Part shown: one piece after another, positions 8,053-17,851 of the stretch
Layout: the number at the start of each line of letters is the position of its first letter
How positions within the stretch are numbered: the first letter of the stretch is position 1
Assembly (NCBI GenBank): GCA_045124255.1
Contig: JBGVLM010000058.1
Location: 1 to 45,292 of the forward strand
Source: Eshraghiella sp045124255
Lineage (GTDB): Bacteria > Bacillota > Clostridia > Lachnospirales > Lachnospiraceae
DNA length: 45,292 nucleotides
Direction: 5' to 3'
Made by a program: the position numbers and the translations under genes
Notes under the pieces: generated by a model
Told to the model about the DNA's origin: nothing
Database searches by the model: none
Seen by the model: only the letters and a program-made list of their open reading frames with translations

Positions 8053-10164
8053 TTACTTAGGAGCGTCCTTATCGCCCATTCCGCTTACATCATAATTCTT
8101 ATCGCCGTCTCCTATATTCAGCTCATTATCATCAAAGCCCGGATGCGTTTCCTTCTCAGTGGTGGTCTCCTCTTCGGATTCCGTTCCATCCAGAATCTCT
8201 GTTGATGTTCCTTCGTAATTAGGAAAATTCTTTTTCGTAAGTCCCTTATGTATTTCATACATATAGGTTTTCCATATATTTAACGGATAGCTTCCACCGG
8301 TCAGACCATCAACAGTCCTTGGCATATCACATCCAACCCATACTGCAGTTGTATAATATCTGGAATATCCGCAGAGCCAGCCATCTTTATTATCATTAGT
8401 TGTTCCAGACTTGGCAGCAACAATTGCATTATCAAGCTTGGCATTAACAAGCAAGCCCTTGTTAACACCATACTCCATCATCTTCGTAACCATGCGTGAA
8501 GACTGAGTATCATAAACAGAAACCTCAGTATCAAAATTATCCACGATAGTCTCGCTCTTGGAATTAGTTATTTTCATAACACAGGTCGGCTCACGATATA
8601 CACCGTCATTCTCAAGTGCCGCATATGCCGCTGCCATTTCAAGTGTTGTAACACCATATGTAAAACCACCGATACTGTTTTCGACCTTCTCATCATCCAT
8701 ATAGATATTTTTAAAATTCATACGATGAAGGAATTCCATTGCATACTCAGGTGTCATATTCTCCATCAGCTTCCACGCAACTACATTTGAAGACATCGCC
8801 AATGCCTGTGTAAGGGTTATATCGCCCCTGTATTCATTTTCGAAATTCTCCGGACCGCTTGCAATTGGCGTGTCACTGATTAATTCATCAGGTGTATGCC
8901 CCAGTGCAAGATAAGGTGCATATACAAGAATCGGTTTAATCGCACTTCCCGGCTGTCTGAAGCTCTGATATGCCCTGTTAAGAGTATAGCCGTCATATTC
9001 CTGCTCCCTGCCGCCGACAATTGCAACAACAAATCCGTTGCTGTTATCTATACAGGTCGCAGCACCCTGAAGGCAGTATATACCCTCATCATTAGTCTCA
9101 GTAAAATATTTCAACTGTTCATTCACAGCCTGCTGAAGCAGAAGCTGCTTATCCATATCAATCGAAGTATAAATTCTGTATCCTCCGGTAAAAAGTCTGG
9201 TCTGATATTTTGTGTACTCCTGGTCATATAATGCCTGATAATTCTCTCTTGCCTCATCATCATCAAACTGATACTGGAATACAAAACCGTTAGCTTCCAT
9301 CAATGACCTTGCTGCACAATAGAAAACAAAGGTCTCAACGTAGTTGGTATAGCTCTGGTCATCAGTTTCCAATACGATTTTCTCCTCCAGAGCAGCATAA
9401 TACTCAAGGCTTGAAATGCTTCCGTTCGCATACAGCTGTTTAAGGATAAAATCGCGTCTTTCAACAGCTGTATCATATTTGGTAATTGGGTCAAATCTTG
9501 ACGGATTCTTTGGGATTCCGGCGAGAAATACAAGCTGTGACAGGCTCAATTCACCGACATCTTTATTAAAATAACCCTCTGCCGCTGCCTGAATTCCGTA
9601 ATACTGATTACCATAATAAATATTATTAATATAGAATTCCAAAATCTCTGTTTTGGAAAACTGTTCCTCAAGATTAACCGCAATAAACATTTCCGTAATC
9701 TTACGTTCCCAGTTAACATCATTCGTAAGGAATACGTTTTTCGCAAGCTGCTGTGTAATTGTGCTTGCGCCTTCTACAATTGTCTCATTACGCATATTGG
9801 CAAGATAAGCTCTGACAATTGCAGAGAAATCAATACCTCTGTGAGAATAGAAATCCTGGTCCTCAATCGTAACAAATGCCGTTTTGAGAATCGACGGAAT
9901 ATCCTTATCTTCTACATAATACAGCTCCTTGCTTCCGCTGATTGATGTAATTTCATTGCCATAAACATCATACACTATGCTGGCTTCAATCTGACGAAAA
10001 GTATCCTCAGTAATATTAGCAGTAATTGCGTCAGCATTTTTCTTAAGTTTGGAAATACTGCCTATAAAAACGCCCGCAACAATTCCGACTACTCCCACTA
10101 CGAAAATAGCCGCCAGAATTAATATTTTCTTAACTATGCTTCCCTTTTTTTTGACCTTTGCCAT
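8053..10164 (-). CDS. Class A penicillin-binding protein (PBP1A type)
   Basis: A 703-aa bifunctional peptidoglycan synthase. A short basic cytoplasmic tail precedes one membrane helix (about 12-35). The GT51 glycosyltransferase domain follows, with EDQDFYSHRGID near 101 and GASTITQQLAKN near 132, then the transpeptidase domain with the SxxK nucleophile GSAIKP (Ser407), SxN at 458-460 and the KSG triad at 585-587. The C-terminus is a Glu/Thr-rich, disordered-looking tail. The start is ATG with AAGGAG upstream. It is last in the run ywmB, 839-aa protein, PBP, with a 17-base gap from the preceding gene, and ends at the bidirectional terminator. All catalytic motifs are intact. Confidence 0.95.
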   Translation of the reverse strand: MAKVKKKGSIVKKILILAAIFVVGVVGIVAGVFIGSISKLKKNADAITANITEDTFRQIEASIVYDVYGNEITSISGSKELYYVEDKDIPSILKTAFVTIEDQDFYSHRGIDFSAIVRAYLANMRNETIVEGASTITQQLAKNVFLTNDVNWERKITEMFIAVNLEEQFSKTEILEFYINNIYYGNQYYGIQAAAEGYFNKDVGELSLSQLVFLAGIPKNPSRFDPITKYDTAVERRDFILKQLYANGSISSLEYYAALEEKIVLETDDQSYTNYVETFVFYCAARSLMEANGFVFQYQFDDDEARENYQALYDQEYTKYQTRLFTGGYRIYTSIDMDKQLLLQQAVNEQLKYFTETNDEGIYCLQGAATCIDNSNGFVVAIVGGREQEYDGYTLNRAYQSFRQPGSAIKPILVYAPYLALGHTPDELISDTPIASGPENFENEYRGDITLTQALAMSSNVVAWKLMENMTPEYAMEFLHRMNFKNIYMDDEKVENSIGGFTYGVTTLEMAAAYAALENDGVYREPTCVMKITNSKSETIVDNFDTEVSVYDTQSSRMVTKMMEYGVNKGLLVNAKLDNAIVAAKSGTTNDNKDGWLCGYSRYYTTAVWVGCDMPRTVDGLTGGSYPLNIWKTYMYEIHKGLTKKNFPNYEGTSTEILDGTESEEETTTEKETHPGFDDNELNIGDGDKNYDVSGMGDKDAPK

Positions 10165-10181
10165 ATACCCGGCTCCTTAAT

Positions 10182-12701
10182 CTAGTAAGTAATTAAAATG
10201 TTACCATATATTGATATTACACTTTCAAACTCAGTTTTGGAATAGTTTTTATGAATTCCTTCAACAAAATTATATGTTTGTATTGATTTTGAGTTGTAAC
10301 CATATATCAGTTCATAATCGTTATCGCCCGTCTGTGCAATAACCGGATGTCCCTTACCGACATAATATAATGCCAGCTCTGCAGAACAACCTGTCAAATC
10401 ATAGACATGACCTGCTGCTGCATTAATACAGTCAATTGCTGAATATCCATTCTCATACAGTTTTGCGGCACTAAGCTTACTTCCCGTTATGTTCATTATA
10501 ACTTCCGTTGCTGCCACCAAAGGCTGCTCACTCACGGTCAGAAGTTCCTGTGCTATTTCTATTTTATGACTGGTCGGCTTATAACGGTTCCATATAGTAT
10601 GGGCATTATAATCAACCACGACTCCGCCGCTGTTCTGTGCCGCAGTTACTGCAGCCGAAACATTCTGATTAATCTCATACAATCCGCCAAAACCGTAGGA
10701 ATAGTAAAATTCATTTCCCTGCTTATAAACCTCACTTATGAGTACGGTACTATCGGATGAAAAAACATATCTGCCTGTATTGACGGCCGCATTACTGTTG
10801 CCGGTAGCCACAAGAGCAATATACTGCTCCTTCTGGCGGAACTCCGTAGCTCTTGTCACGACCTCCATCACGGATGATGTATCCTTATAATTACTGAGAA
10901 TGGAATCGTCGGAAAGCTTTATAAGCTCACCGTCTTCATTATATCCCATTCTTTCAAAGGATATCTGTGCTTCCTTAAAGAGTGCCGAGGTATAGAAAAC
11001 ATTATCCTCAGAATAAGCCCTTACTTTATTGCCCTCACTGTCAATTATTACAATCCTGTGCATTAAAGTAATGTCAGCTCCAACAGGAGTTGTAAGCAGC
11101 ATATCACTGTCCATCTCACCATAAACTATGTTTCCGTCAATATAGCCCAAATATTTAATATATTCGCCGTCTTTTGCACTGATTGTATTTATAACACCGT
11201 TTTCAAGATTGAGTATATTGATTTCTCCGCATTTATTTGCGTCACTGCCTGTCTGATATACAAAAATTTTTTCTTCCTGATTCATAGCTGACGAATCAGA
11301 TAAAATATCATCTGCAACAACCATATATTCTTTTGTCGTACAATCCAGATATATTATTGAATTATTACTGTATATATAAAGAATATTGGCAGCGTTAAAA
11401 TACGCAAGCTTCTCAACATCCCTTCCGATATTATCCAGAAGGTCCGTTCTCGGAATAAATGCAAGCTCCTCAGTTACTTTCTCTGCTGCGTCATATCTGA
11501 AAACAGAAATTCCAAGCTCGCCCTCATGGACGCCCCTGTTCATATACCCATATACAAGAAAATCCACATTACCGTTATTATAAACATTCATAATACGAAT
11601 GTCATGCTGTGCATATTCCTCACGTACTCCATCTGTTTTATCATTCTCAAAAGAAAAAATTTGGGTAAAATTATTTTTCACTGCAGAAAACTCCCACAGA
11701 TTTCCGCCATCAGCAAATACTGAAATATTACCATTGGAGCTGTTCTTCATATTAACTTCATCCGAGCTTCTTATGCCAAGATAAATCTCGCCCCTGCCCG
11801 ATATTCCCTTATCAGGATCAAAAATCTGGTCCATCCACCTGTCAAAATTATATACATAGGTAGTTGTCTCATCAGGCTGGTATATTCTGTAAAATTCCTT
11901 TATATCGTATTCAAATTTACCGCTGTCATCAGCTGTTTTCGCCTTATATGTAACAGAGATTGACGCCCTCTCCTCATCCATCTCCGTTATTGTAAAATAT
12001 CTGTCTGTCAGCAGCTCCGGCTCAAGGTCTGCAAAACCGACCTGAGACAGCTTACAGTGGATATTCACTCTTCCTAAATTGGTATTATCCTCTGAGGAAT
12101 CCGGTTCAAGCTTGGCAAGTACATTTCTAAGAGTCTCGTCCCTGCGTGTATTCTCCGAAAAGTCCTCAACATATTTAAGTTTTCTGTCTGTATCAGGACT
12201 GTCAAGCTTAATCATTCTGGTATAATAGGCTACCTCGCCGTATTTCTCAGTGTTAAGTATTATTTTTAATAAATACTCCTCACCTGTCTCCAGAAGATTT
12301 TTAAACTGAAAATCAGCTATAATTACTCCGTTCATGCCGGAATAATCGGATACACTGTTTCTCTCTATAAGCGTTTCCAAATCAGTAGTACTGACCTCAT
12401 ACGATATTCCAGATACTGCACAGCCATACTGCCTGACTGAAATAATCAGTTCACGGTCACTTCCGATTGGCGTGAGCGCATCATGAATCAACAGCTCATT
12501 AACCTCACCCGTGTATCCGTGAAGATAATTATATTGTATACCATTTTCAGTTGTCATATATATAACCGGCAGACCCGCAGCCGACATTGATGTAGTGTCG
12601 GTATGGTATACAGTCTTACCAATTGTAAAAATATATGTCAGTACTGCAGCAGCAACAAAAACAATTGCATATACCACAGCCTTAATCTTCATACTTCTCA
12701 A
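10182..12701 (-). CDS. Membrane-anchored extracytoplasmic protein with a C-terminal inactive C39-like domain
   Basis: An 839-aa protein not matched to a named family. A single N-terminal hydrophobic helix (about 7-28) is followed by a long, probably extracytoplasmic region. The middle (about 330-680) contains repeated beta-strand-like segments (IRIMNVYNNGNVDFLVYGYMN, NIVYGEMDSDM) suggestive of a beta-propeller. The last about 110 residues resemble a C39-like papain fold (YYVGKGHPVIAQTGDNDYELIYGYN). However, the position expected for the catalytic Cys is not Cys and the usual His of the NHW-type motif is Tyr, so it is probably not a protease. The start is TTG at 12701 with GAGGAA about 8 bases upstream; ATG at 12692 is possible but less well spaced. 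It sits between ywmB and a PBP, so a cell-wall role is inferred. Confidence 0.75.
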   Translation of the reverse strand: MRSMKIKAVVYAIVFVAAAVLTYIFTIGKTVYHTDTTSMSAAGLPVIYMTTENGIQYNYLHGYTGEVNELLIHDALTPIGSDRELIISVRQYGCAVSGISYEVSTTDLETLIERNSVSDYSGMNGVIIADFQFKNLLETGEEYLLKIILNTEKYGEVAYYTRMIKLDSPDTDRKLKYVEDFSENTRRDETLRNVLAKLEPDSSEDNTNLGRVNIHCKLSQVGFADLEPELLTDRYFTITEMDEERASISVTYKAKTADDSGKFEYDIKEFYRIYQPDETTTYVYNFDRWMDQIFDPDKGISGRGEIYLGIRSSDEVNMKNSSNGNISVFADGGNLWEFSAVKNNFTQIFSFENDKTDGVREEYAQHDIRIMNVYNNGNVDFLVYGYMNRGVHEGELGISVFRYDAAEKVTEELAFIPRTDLLDNIGRDVEKLAYFNAANILYIYSNNSIIYLDCTTKEYMVVADDILSDSSAMNQEEKIFVYQTGSDANKCGEINILNLENGVINTISAKDGEYIKYLGYIDGNIVYGEMDSDMLLTTPVGADITLMHRIVIIDSEGNKVRAYSEDNVFYTSALFKEAQISFERMGYNEDGELIKLSDDSILSNYKDTSSVMEVVTRATEFRQKEQYIALVATGNSNAAVNTGRYVFSSDSTVLISEVYKQGNEFYYSYGFGGLYEINQNVSAAVTAAQNSGGVVVDYNAHTIWNRYKPTSHKIEIAQELLTVSEQPLVAATEVIMNITGSKLSAAKLYENGYSAIDCINAAAGHVYDLTGCSAELALYYVGKGHPVIAQTGDNDYELIYGYNSKSIQTYNFVEGIHKNYSKTEFESVISIYGNILITY

Positions 12702-12752
12702 CTAACTGTTCCTCGCATATTTTCTCATGCTTATATTTTACAACGGATTTAC

Positions 12753-13499
12753 TTAGTAATCAAGATTGTTAAACGGAGTAGATAAATATATTACTGTTCT
12801 GTTGTTCACTTCATCATACTCCTCAGCAATATTTATATTAACCTTCTGACCTGCACAGACTATGCTTTCGTCAATCATATCCGAATATGCATAGATTGTA
12901 AACAAGTCACTTTCCCTGTTTTCTGTTTTAATATCCGCATCAAGTGCTTTTAACATGGAATCCGCAAGCTTATTTTTCTCTTCATAATTAAGAGCGCCTT
13001 TAACAGAGCCTTTTAAATTAATCATAACCCTTCCGTCTATTTCCTGGGCATTGAAAATATCGGCAAGAAGCTCCTTATAGCTTGCCGCACAGGCATAATT
13101 TCCCTTTAAATCCATATCTATTTCAATATATTGTGTTGTCTCATAATATGTTCCGTAATCATCTGTACGTGTAATAAGCCTAATATTTGTATCGGCATTT
13201 TTGGATTTTTTCGTCAATGTTTTTTCTGTGTTTTCACCATTTTCACTTTGCTCAAAATAATATGGCTCCTCAATTCCGATACCTGCAGCGAGTTCTTTAA
13301 GAATTTTTTCCTTTTCATCTTCCGTAAGATGGGTTATCCCGTATTCTCCAAATGCAGTTACCTGTGCATTGACCTCCTCTAAATCAAAGCTGTTAAATAC
13401 CTCTGCCACGTTAGTATTTTCCGACGCCCCGCTGCTTATCAGCCTTCCTGCCAGTAATAACCATATTATAAGTGCTGTTACAATTCCTGCCTTCTGCAT
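12753..13499 (-). CDS. ywmB: YwmB-family secreted protein
   Basis: A 248-aa protein with an N-terminal signal or anchor helix (IVTALIIWLLLAGRLI) and an alpha/beta body resembling the YwmB family, whose fold is TATA-box-binding-protein-like and whose function is not established. In Bacillus subtilis ywmB also lies shortly downstream of atpC, which supports the call. ATG 13499 is chosen because GGGAGGTG lies 7 bases upstream; the longer frame beginning with TTG at 13514 would start inside that site. The ribosome binding site lies within the 3' arm of a hairpin (13502-13555), suggesting that ywmB translation or read-through transcription is held down. Confidence 0.75.
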   Translation of the reverse strand: MQKAGIVTALIIWLLLAGRLISSGASENTNVAEVFNSFDLEEVNAQVTAFGEYGITHLTEDEKEKILKELAAGIGIEEPYYFEQSENGENTEKTLTKKSKNADTNIRLITRTDDYGTYYETTQYIEIDMDLKGNYACAASYKELLADIFNAQEIDGRVMINLKGSVKGALNYEEKNKLADSMLKALDADIKTENRESDLFTIYAYSDMIDESIVCAGQKVNINIAEEYDEVNNRTVIYLSTPFNNLDY

Positions 13500-13501
13500 A
13501 A

Positions 13502-13555
13502 AAACACCTCCCAAATGTATTCTTATCTCTAAGGATTACCATTTTGGAGGTGTTT
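13502..13555 (-). terminator. Terminator-like hairpin containing the ywmB ribosome binding site
   Basis: On the minus strand, right after the atpC stop, arms 13540-13555 and 13502-13517 pair over 16 positions with one mismatch around a 22-base loop. The 3' arm ends in GGGAGGTG followed by five T and then the ywmB ATG. It therefore looks like an intrinsic terminator for the atp operon, and at the same time it sequesters the ywmB Shine-Dalgarno sequence. Confidence 0.75.
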
Positions 13556-13560
13556 AAACA

Positions 13561-13965
13561 TTATTTTTTAAGACTGATTCGGGTAAGGGATTTCTTAAGT
13601 GCAATTTCTGCTCTCTGAATATCAAGCTCTGCTTCCTTACCGTCAAGTCTGCGCTCTGCACGGATTCTTGCTTCTTCGGCACGTTTCAAATCAATTTCAT
13701 CCGGCCATTCAGCAATCTCTGCAAGTATCATTATTTTATCCTGTGTGATTTTTGCAAATCCTTCATGGACTGCCGCCTGTTTCTCGCTTCCGTCCTCTTC
13801 ATGGATTGTCATAATTCCTGATGAAAGAACCGTTGCAAGAGGAACATGTTCAGGATATACACCTATATATCCCTCGGTAGTATTGAATTCCACCATTGTC
13901 GCATTTCCATGATAAAAGGTTCTGTCAGGACACATCACTTCTAATTCTAAAACTTTATCTGCCAT
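13561..13965 (-). CDS. atpC: F-type ATP synthase epsilon subunit
   Basis: A 134-aa F1 epsilon subunit of the central stalk, which couples rotor and catalytic head and can inhibit ATP hydrolysis. It has the N-terminal beta-sandwich (LELEVMCPDRTFYHGNATMVEF, GYIGVYPEHVPLATVL) and a C-terminal helical pair (ARIRAERRLDGKEAELDIQRAEIALKKS). The start is ATG with GGGAGG upstream. It is last in the atp operon, 15 bases after atpD, and followed by a terminator-like hairpin. Confidence 0.97.
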   Translation of the reverse strand: MADKVLELEVMCPDRTFYHGNATMVEFNTTEGYIGVYPEHVPLATVLSSGIMTIHEEDGSEKQAAVHEGFAKITQDKIMILAEIAEWPDEIDLKRAEEARIRAERRLDGKEAELDIQRAEIALKKSLTRISLKK

Positions 13966-13980
13966 GAGACGCCTCCCTGC

Positions 13981-15372
13981 TTATTTGCATTTTGCAAGAA
14001 CATCTTCTATACTTCCGCAGTTTAAGAAATAGCTCTCAGGAATATCATCATATTTGCCCTCAAGGATTTCCCTGAATCCCTGAATTGTCTCGCTGACAGG
14101 AACATAACGTCCTTCAAGGCCTGTAAACTGTGTTGCTACGAAGAATGGCTGTGAAAGGAATCTCTGTACCTTTCTTGCTCTTGCAACAACAATCTTATCA
14201 TCCTCTGAAAGCTCATCCATACCGAGAATTGCAATAATATCCTGTAATTCTTTATATTTCTGAAGAATTTCCTGTACTCCTCTGGCTACCTTATAATGCT
14301 CCTCACCTACGATACGAGGGTCAAGAATTCTTGAAGAAGAACCAAGAGGGTCAACCGCAGGATAGATACCAAGCTCTACAATTGAACGGTCCAATACGGT
14401 TGTTGCATCCAAATGGGCAAAGGTTGTTGCCGGAGCCGGGTCTGTTAAATCGTCTGCAGGTACATAAACAGCCTGAACGGAAGTAATGGAACCATTCTTA
14501 GTTGAAGTGATTCGCTCCTGTAAAGCACCCATTTCAGTCTGTAATGTAGGCTGATAACCTACTGCAGAAGGCATACGTCCGAGAAGTGCTGAAACCTCTG
14601 AACCTGCCTGTGTAAAACGGAAAATATTATCAATGAACAGAAGCACGTCCTTACCACCCTGGTCACGGAAATACTCTGCCATTGTAAGTCCTGTAAGACC
14701 AACTCTCATTCTCGCTCCAGGCGGTTCGTTCATCTGTCCGAATACCATCGTTGTCTTATTAATTACTCCTGATTCCTGCATTTCGTGGTAAAGGTCGTTT
14801 CCCTCACGGGTACGCTCGCCTACACCTGTAAATACGGAATATCCGCCATGCTCTGTGGCAATGTTACGGATTAACTCCTGAATAAGAACGGTTTTACCTA
14901 CACCGGCACCACCGAAAAGACCAATCTTACCACCCTTCTGATATGGGCAGAGAAGGTCAACTACCTTAATACCGGTTTCGAGAATCTCGGTAGAGGTTGA
15001 CTGCTCTTCAAAAGCAGGTGCTTTTCTGTGGATTGGTAAATAAGTGTCCGTTTCAGGAGCCGGTTTATTGTCAATGGCATCACCAAGTACATTGAAAATT
15101 CTTCCCAATGTATTCTCTCCAACCGGAACAGTGATTGGCGCACCTGTTGAAACAGCGTCCATTCCTCTGACTAAACCATCGGTTGGTCCCATGGCGATAC
15201 ATCTTACGGTATCATCTCCAAGGTGCTGTGCGACCTCTACGGTTAAGCTCTCACCATTGTCTCTGGTAATCTTAATCGCAGTATTAATTTCAGGAAGTAC
15301 GCCCTCACTGAATTTAATATCCAAAACGGCACCTATAATCTGAGTGATTTTACCTATTATATTGTCAGCCAT
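13981..15372 (-). CDS. atpD: F-type ATP synthase beta subunit
   Basis: The 463-aa catalytic subunit of F1. Walker A is GLFGGAGVGKTVLIQ (about 152-166), Walker B is DVLLFIDNIFRF, and the beta signature PAVDPLGSSS is present. The catalytic carboxylate lies in GVGERTREGNDLY. A DELSEDD (DELSEED-type) segment near residue 390 contacts the rotor. The start is ATG with AAGGAG about 7 bases upstream. A 64-base gap to atpG, the longest within the F1 genes, holds a small hairpin just before the ribosome binding site. Confidence 0.98.
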   Translation of the reverse strand: MADNIIGKITQIIGAVLDIKFSEGVLPEINTAIKITRDNGESLTVEVAQHLGDDTVRCIAMGPTDGLVRGMDAVSTGAPITVPVGENTLGRIFNVLGDAIDNKPAPETDTYLPIHRKAPAFEEQSTSTEILETGIKVVDLLCPYQKGGKIGLFGGAGVGKTVLIQELIRNIATEHGGYSVFTGVGERTREGNDLYHEMQESGVINKTTMVFGQMNEPPGARMRVGLTGLTMAEYFRDQGGKDVLLFIDNIFRFTQAGSEVSALLGRMPSAVGYQPTLQTEMGALQERITSTKNGSITSVQAVYVPADDLTDPAPATTFAHLDATTVLDRSIVELGIYPAVDPLGSSSRILDPRIVGEEHYKVARGVQEILQKYKELQDIIAILGMDELSEDDKIVVARARKVQRFLSQPFFVATQFTGLEGRYVPVSETIQGFREILEGKYDDIPESYFLNCGSIEDVLAKCK

Positions 15373-15387
15373 TATTTCACTCCTTCT

Positions 15388-15405
15388 ATCCGCTATTATG
15401 CGGAT
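15388..15405 (-). other. Small hairpin in the atpG-atpD gap
   Basis: A 6-bp inverted repeat (15400-15405 and 15388-15393) with a 6-base loop lies immediately before the atpD ribosome binding site. It has no T-run and is therefore not a terminator. It might be an mRNA processing or stability site setting the beta subunit level; this is inference. Confidence 0.4.
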
Positions 15406-15436
15406 TTATGTTTTTGGGAGCTGCAATCAATACTTA

Positions 15437-16297
15437 TTACGATATTGCATTAGCTCCGGCTATAATTTCTGTTAATTCCTGTGTAATAGCACCCTGACGG
15501 GCTCTGTTATACATAAGTGACAGTTCGCTAATCATCTCTTCAGCATTGCTTGTCGCATTATCCATTGCGGTCATCCTTGCACCGTTTTCGCTTGCAACAG
15601 CTTCCATTAATGCACCATATAAAAGGCTGTTCATATACTTTGGAATAATAATATTCAAAGTCTCGTCCTCTTCCGGCTCATAGTTCATGAGAGCATGGCT
15701 CTCATCATTCTGCTCCTCTTTAAAATCTTCCCTATTAATCGGAAGCAGCTTGATAAATTTAGGTTCATGGACAACTGTGTTCTTAAAGCTTGTATATGCA
15801 AGATATATCTCACCTATTTCACCGGCTTCAAAGGCTCTGAGCACTTCTCTGCCGATTTCCATTGCGTCCGAATACATCGGTTCATTAATAACCTCTGAAT
15901 AATCCCTGGCAATTTCATAACCTCTTCTGGCAAGGTAATCACGGCCCTTAATTCCGACAGCATATATCAATGCGTCCTCCTTAGAGATGCCGCTTCCCGT
16001 AACAAGCTTGGTTACATTGGAGTTATATCCTCCTGCCAGACCTCTGTTAGCTGTAATTACAATGATTGCTTTTCTGTTTGTATCTCCTGCCTTCATATAG
16101 CGGTGTTCTATGTTGCCGCTTCCTGCAAGCATTGAGATAACGGTATTATACATGGCGTTAAAATACGGTCTTGCATTCTCAGCCTTGCTTCTTGCTTTCT
16201 GAAGCTTAACTGTCGCAACCAGTTTCATTGCCTTAGTAATCTGGCCCGTGCTTTGAATGCTTTCTTTACGCCTTTTTATGTCTTTCATTGAAGCCAT
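15437..16297 (-). CDS. atpG: F-type ATP synthase gamma subunit
   Basis: A 286-aa gamma subunit, the rotor shaft of F1. The N-terminal helix begins MASMKDIKRRKESIQSTGQI with TKAMKLVATVKL following. The C-terminal helix carries the family signature region EMISELSLMYNRARQGAIT followed by QELTEIIAGANAI. Length is normal. The start is ATG with GAGGTGAG upstream. It lies 24 bases after atpA in the standard atpA-atpG-atpD-atpC order. Confidence 0.97.
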   Translation of the reverse strand: MASMKDIKRRKESIQSTGQITKAMKLVATVKLQKARSKAENARPYFNAMYNTVISMLAGSGNIEHRYMKAGDTNRKAIIVITANRGLAGGYNSNVTKLVTGSGISKEDALIYAVGIKGRDYLARRGYEIARDYSEVINEPMYSDAMEIGREVLRAFEAGEIGEIYLAYTSFKNTVVHEPKFIKLLPINREDFKEEQNDESHALMNYEPEEDETLNIIIPKYMNSLLYGALMEAVASENGARMTAMDNATSNAEEMISELSLMYNRARQGAITQELTEIIAGANAIS

Positions 16298-16321
16298 AAA
16301 TAACTCACCTCATTGCAATCA

Positions 16322-17827
16322 TTATTTAAACTCTGCCTTAAATTCATTAACGGCTTTAACCAAAGCTTCCTCAAGCTCTGCCGAAAGCTCCTTGCTCTCT
16401 TTAATTCCGGCTGGAATTTCAGGATACTTGGTATCGATAAAATCAAATAATTCTCTTTCGAAATCCGCAACGCGTTCAACTGCAATATCCAAAAGCATTT
16501 TTCTGGTTGCCGCATAGATAATGATAACCTGATATTCAACCGGCATCGGCTTATACTGTGGCTGCTTAAGAATCTCTTTAAGTCTCTCGCCCTGTGCAAG
16601 CTTCTCCTTGGTATCTGAGTCAAGTTCTGAACCAAACTGTGAGAATGCTGCAAGTTCACGATACTGTGCCAAATCCACACGGATAGGAGCCGCAATTTTC
16701 TTAATAGCCTTAATCTGCGCAGCACCACCTACACGTGATACGGAAAGTCCCGCATTAACCGCAGGTCTGAAGCCTGAGTTAAACATCTCCGTCTCAAGGT
16801 AAATCTGACCATCCGTAATTGAAATTACGTTGGTAGGAATGTATGCTGATACGTCACCTGCCTGTGTTTCAATAATAGGCAGTGCAGTAAGTGAACCTCC
16901 GCCCAATTCATCGGAAAGTCTGGCTGCTCTTTCAAGCAGTCTTGAATGGAGATAGAATACATCTCCCGGATAAGCCTCACGTCCCGGTGGTCTCTTCAAC
17001 AGAAGTGATAATGTACGGTATGCGGCAGCATGCTTACTTAAGTCGTCATATACAACTAATACATCCTCGCCTCTTTCCATCCATTCTTCACCCATCGCAC
17101 ATCCTGAATAAGGAGCAATATACTGCAAAGGAGCAAGCTCACTTGCAGTTGAAGCAACTACGGTTGTATATGACATTGCACCATATTCCGTAAGAGTCTG
17201 TACAATAGACGCTACGGTAGAAGCCTTCTGTCCGATAGCAACGTAAATACAATGTACTCCCTGATTCTTCTGATTGATAATTGTATCAATTGCAATGGCA
17301 GTCTTACCTGTCTGTCTGTCACCGATAATAAGCTCACGCTGACCTCTTCCGATAGGAACCATTGCGTCAATTGCTTTAATACCTGTCTGTAATGGTGTAT
17401 CTACTGATTTTCTTGAAATTACACCGGAGGCAACTCTTTCGATTTGACGGTATTTATCTGTTGTAATAGGTCCCTTGCCGTCAATAGGCTGTCCGAGTGC
17501 ATTAACAACTCGTCCTGTAAGAGCATCTCCTACCGGCACCTCTACAACTCGACCCGTAGTCTTAACAGTATCTCCTTCACTGACACTCTTTGCATCACCG
17601 AGAAGAACCGCACCAACGTTATCCTCTTCAAGGTTGAGAATCATTCCGTAAACTTCACCCGGAAATTCCAAAAGCTCACCCTGCATGGCCTTTTCAAGAC
17701 CATGGATACGTGCAATACCGTCTGCCACCTGAATGACCGTACCTACCGAAGCAACATCTAATTCTGTCTTATATTTCATGATTTGCTCTTTAATAACCGA
17801 GCTAATCTCTTCCGGTCTTAAATTCAT
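16322..17827 (-). CDS. atpA: F-type ATP synthase alpha subunit
   Basis: A 501-aa non-catalytic nucleotide-binding subunit of F1. It has an N-terminal beta-barrel (VGTVIQVADGIARIHGLEKA), the Walker A loop GDRQTGKTAIAIDTI (about 169-183) and the C-terminal signature PAVNAGLSVSRVGGAAQ with the arginine finger region. The N-terminal helix MNLRPEEISSVIKEQI would bind the delta subunit. The start is ATG with AAGGTG about 11 bases upstream. It follows atpH by 24 bases. Confidence 0.98.
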   Translation of the reverse strand: MNLRPEEISSVIKEQIMKYKTELDVASVGTVIQVADGIARIHGLEKAMQGELLEFPGEVYGMILNLEEDNVGAVLLGDAKSVSEGDTVKTTGRVVEVPVGDALTGRVVNALGQPIDGKGPITTDKYRQIERVASGVISRKSVDTPLQTGIKAIDAMVPIGRGQRELIIGDRQTGKTAIAIDTIINQKNQGVHCIYVAIGQKASTVASIVQTLTEYGAMSYTTVVASTASELAPLQYIAPYSGCAMGEEWMERGEDVLVVYDDLSKHAAAYRTLSLLLKRPPGREAYPGDVFYLHSRLLERAARLSDELGGGSLTALPIIETQAGDVSAYIPTNVISITDGQIYLETEMFNSGFRPAVNAGLSVSRVGGAAQIKAIKKIAAPIRVDLAQYRELAAFSQFGSELDSDTKEKLAQGERLKEILKQPQYKPMPVEYQVIIIYAATRKMLLDIAVERVADFERELFDFIDTKYPEIPAGIKESKELSAELEEALVKAVNEFKAEFK

Positions 17828-17851
17828 AGGGCTTGTGCACCTTCTTTCTAA

